A stretch of DNA of 64,000 nucleotides. Origin: G963662605 sp963667005 (GTDB lineage: Bacteria > Bacteroidota > Ignavibacteria > Ignavibacteriales > Ignavibacteriaceae). Positions within the stretch are counted from its first letter, which is position 1. Every line of letters starts with the position of its first letter. Location: the NCBI GenBank assembly GCA_963667005.1, contig OY762937.1:2480001-2544000 (forward strand), written 5' to 3'. A program made the translations under genes and the position numbers. The notes below the pieces were generated by a model, which was given only the letters and a program-made list of their open reading frames with translations, did no database searches and was not told where the DNA came from. This document shows positions 63,201 to 64,000 of the stretch, in pieces.

Positions 63201-64000
63201 GTCTATTGTCGGACCATACAATCATTTCCCATCTTTAACGGATCATCCCAAAAACTGGGGTGGAATGATGAAGCTCCTTTCGAGTACGGCAAGCAATCTG
63301 GTTGAAGAAAATATTGAATACATTGAATTCTGGGTGCATGTTGATAATGCGGACAAGGACACTAAAATCAATATTGATCTTGGAAGAATCAGCGAGGATG
63401 TAATTCCAAACGGTAAAATAGACAGCGAAGATAAAAACCAGAACGAACTCCTGGATGATGGTGAGGATACAGGTATTGATGGCATCTTGGATGCTGCGGA
63501 AAGAGGGAAGTACGGCAGCACTGAAGGTGATCCGAGCCATGATGATTTTTCATTTTCAAGTTCAGGAAGCAAAGATCCGGATAAATATCAAAATATTAAT
63601 AATACCGAAGGAAACTCGGTTCTTACCGATATCGGCAGACTGCCTGATACTGAAGATTTGAATCACAATGGAACTTTGGATAGGGTAAACAGCTATTTCC
63701 GTTATGAAATTCCTCTTGATACGAACAGTACGACTAATCCATTTATCGCCGGCGGTGGAACCAATTCATGGTATCAGTTCAAAGTACCGCTCAAAGATTT
63801 TGCATTAGCAGTAGGTCAGCCGAGTTTAACAGTGGTTGAGGGTATCAGAGTATTCGTTACCGGTGTGCAGGATCGTGTTCATTTCCGCATGACGGAGTTT
63901 AACCTTGTTGGTAACCAATGGCAAAAAGAAATAGCCACTGATTCGATACTTGAACTCTCCGTTGTTAGCATTGAAGATAATCCTGATTATACTATGCCGA
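60265..64000 (+). CDS. sprA: type IX secretion translocon protein SprA (N-terminal half, truncated by the window)
   Basis: SprA is the giant outer-membrane beta-barrel channel of the type IX secretion system. About 1245 residues are present without a stop; family members are often over 2000. A hydrophobic N-terminal segment (FFFAQVILGAVVFYGLM) precedes a Ser/Thr/Asp-rich low-complexity region with many DST repeats (about 25-150). Then come SprA blocks such as PLTMTMSDYIALKLL, SIFGAPKISLKIGGAVDIHG, FRQQVQINVNGTIGDKLQIS, AYVDDFEGTKRIIPVGVGYTG, KAWWYNILPSDVS and LGRISEDVIPNGKID. Start doubtful: GTG (60265) and ATG (60298) both cut into the signal segment, while an ATT at 60220 has AGGA six bases upstream and would give a complete one. 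Confidence 0.9.
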   Translation, partial: MILGAVVFYGLMNIGFTYTPDSQVNKHIWTDALMEHAIRNASDSLAAKHKEAADTTQTKKVTPADSTKSTLDSTGASSKPVSIQVLDPLSVKAKADSSVAAKADSTTHLPDSLKAKATGGKNQPADSLKGKVSDLPKVDSTRIDSTARVKHFKTKRKDVPYTTIGSHKPSKLFATPSQQKKETQIDTSDGRKVTVKESIAGTRVRNPLTMTMSDYIALKLLSHERESWEEIVYKYELKDQKKDLGNLIKDFTDFEIPLPSVGVLSIFGAPKISLKIGGAVDIHGAWRNETTEGVTASSLGNTRNEPDFRQQVQINVNGTIGDKLQISADWNTERTFEYENQLHIKYTGYEDEIIQSIEAGNVSLQASNLVGGSEALFGIKANFKLGPLDLTALASQKKGEIKEKSVSGGSSSQPFTLRAYNYSKNHYFVDQAYADTSAGLNLFSKYFAQATPTIDENYRITYIEVWKSINQVVTDPNEWMGNAYIDLPVNPGTLYDSTYRSATMTEIPGEKVRGRFVMLTEGTDYIVHPETGFITFKTSIQDQDIIAVAYTAGGKTYGELSKNLDKSKLSGLVLKLVKPQNLQPQYKKAWNLQLKNIYSIGARNIQKDGFTCDIKYEIDGSDAQSTLGSVRLLTAFGLDILDASNNAQPDGLFDFRPAYTIIPATGEIIFPTLQPFGRNISAALPNYDSLRYNDIYDTTVTYAQQNKVKDKFVISGQSTGESSSSYQLGFNVVENSVKVTLNGRELTNNVDYSVDYNIGTLTIRNEAALVSGANLKISYEENDLFQIASKTLFGIRGIFNISNSTKLGFSMLTLSEQTLSDKVRIGEEPMNNSIYGVDFQTAAELPLVSRMLDKIISTKESSNFAIKAEAALMNPDPNTKKSTIASDKSNNIAYVDDFEGTKRIIPVGVGYTGWKDISVPTNLDAAINDLPDTVKMNYKAKAWWYNILPSDVSVNAIWPKKRVATNDQLVTVLDFVYDPSIVGPYNHFPSLTDHPKNWGGMMKLLSSTASNLVEENIEYIEFWVHVDNADKDTKINIDLGRISEDVIPNGKIDSEDKNQNELLDDGEDTGIDGILDAAERGKYGSTEGDPSHDDFSFSSSGSKDPDKYQNINNTEGNSVLTDIGRLPDTEDLNHNGTLDRVNSYFRYEIPLDTNSTTNPFIAGGGTNSWYQFKVPLKDFALAVGQPSLTVVEGIRVFVTGVQDRVHFRMTEFNLVGNQWQKEIATDSILELSVVSIEDNPDYTMP

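Overview
The window is bacterial chromosome of moderate to low GC, densely coded, with short intergenic stretches full of small palindromic repeats. It most likely comes from the Ignavibacteria/Bacteroidota side of the FCB group. The evidence is a type IX secretion (T9SS) cargo tail containing QNYPNPFNPST on an alginate lyase, the T9SS translocon protein SprA running off the right edge, a DUF5683 protein, and a tiny Lys/Arg-rich COX24-like ORF of a kind seen in this group. Most starts are ATG with recognisable GGAGG-like sites (rpsA, groES, groEL, the tiny ORF), so this is not a strictly Shine-Dalgarno-less Bacteroidota. TAA, TAG and TGA all end genes here, so the code is standard.

Layout. 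0.4-5.4 kb: core genes cmk-ispH-rpsA, then mtaB. 5.4-9.4 kb: a DUF5683 protein, a convergent metallo-beta-lactamase-fold protein, and a lipoprotein combining a YncE-type propeller with a phosphatase domain. 9.4-11.2 kb: a repeat-rich gap, HU/IHF, the 31-codon COX24-like ORF and tRNA-Thr(CGT), followed by two decayed copies of the tRNA's 3' half, each with its own terminator. 11.3-15.5 kb: CPBP protease, DUF169 protein, PL7 alginate lyase and a TrpF-like protein. 15.8-20.4 kb, minus strand: a tight operon of ymdB-like phosphodiesterase, folD, deoC, a HicB-like orphan, trmH and aroA. 20.6-25.0 kb: nuoABCDEF, with no nuoG-N following. 25.7-29.3 kb: a DUF985 cupin and a heparinase-II/III-like lyase with a dockerin-like tail. 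29.4-34.3 kb: two paralogous secreted TPR proteins. 34.5-41.0 kb: an ABC-2 exporter pair and a large TPR plus triple-AAA protein interrupted by an in-frame TGA. 41.1-43.1 kb: groES-groEL behind a perfect CIRCE operator. 43.4-48.4 kb: tyrosine phenol-lyase, an Lrp/AsnC regulator, an NRAMP-UspA fusion and its DtxR/MntR-type repressor. 48.6-53.6 kb: a secreted protein, a parvulin-type isomerase, a TIGR01777 epimerase-like protein and a DUF1624 membrane protein. 53.7-60.0 kb: a plus-strand run of a Cys/Met-type PLP enzyme, acyl-CoA synthetase, alanine dehydrogenase, CoA-transferase and a PPP-type phosphatase. 60.2-64.0 kb: the N-terminal half of SprA.

How the parts fit. The organism appears to be a heterotroph that degrades polysaccharide (two lyases, one exported by T9SS) and ferments or oxidises amino acids (tyrosine phenol-lyase, alanine dehydrogenase, gamma-lyase type enzyme, CoA-transferase), with a complex I and an Mn/Fe-regulated NRAMP importer. 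No CRISPR array, rRNA operon, prophage or transposase was seen. The most noteworthy items are the split TPR/triple-AAA gene, the tRNA-Thr 3'-end repeat array with covarying terminators, probable non-ATG (ATC/ATT) starts for trmH and sprA, a nonsense codon near the start of the CPBP gene, and a TrpF-like protein without the catalytic cysteine.
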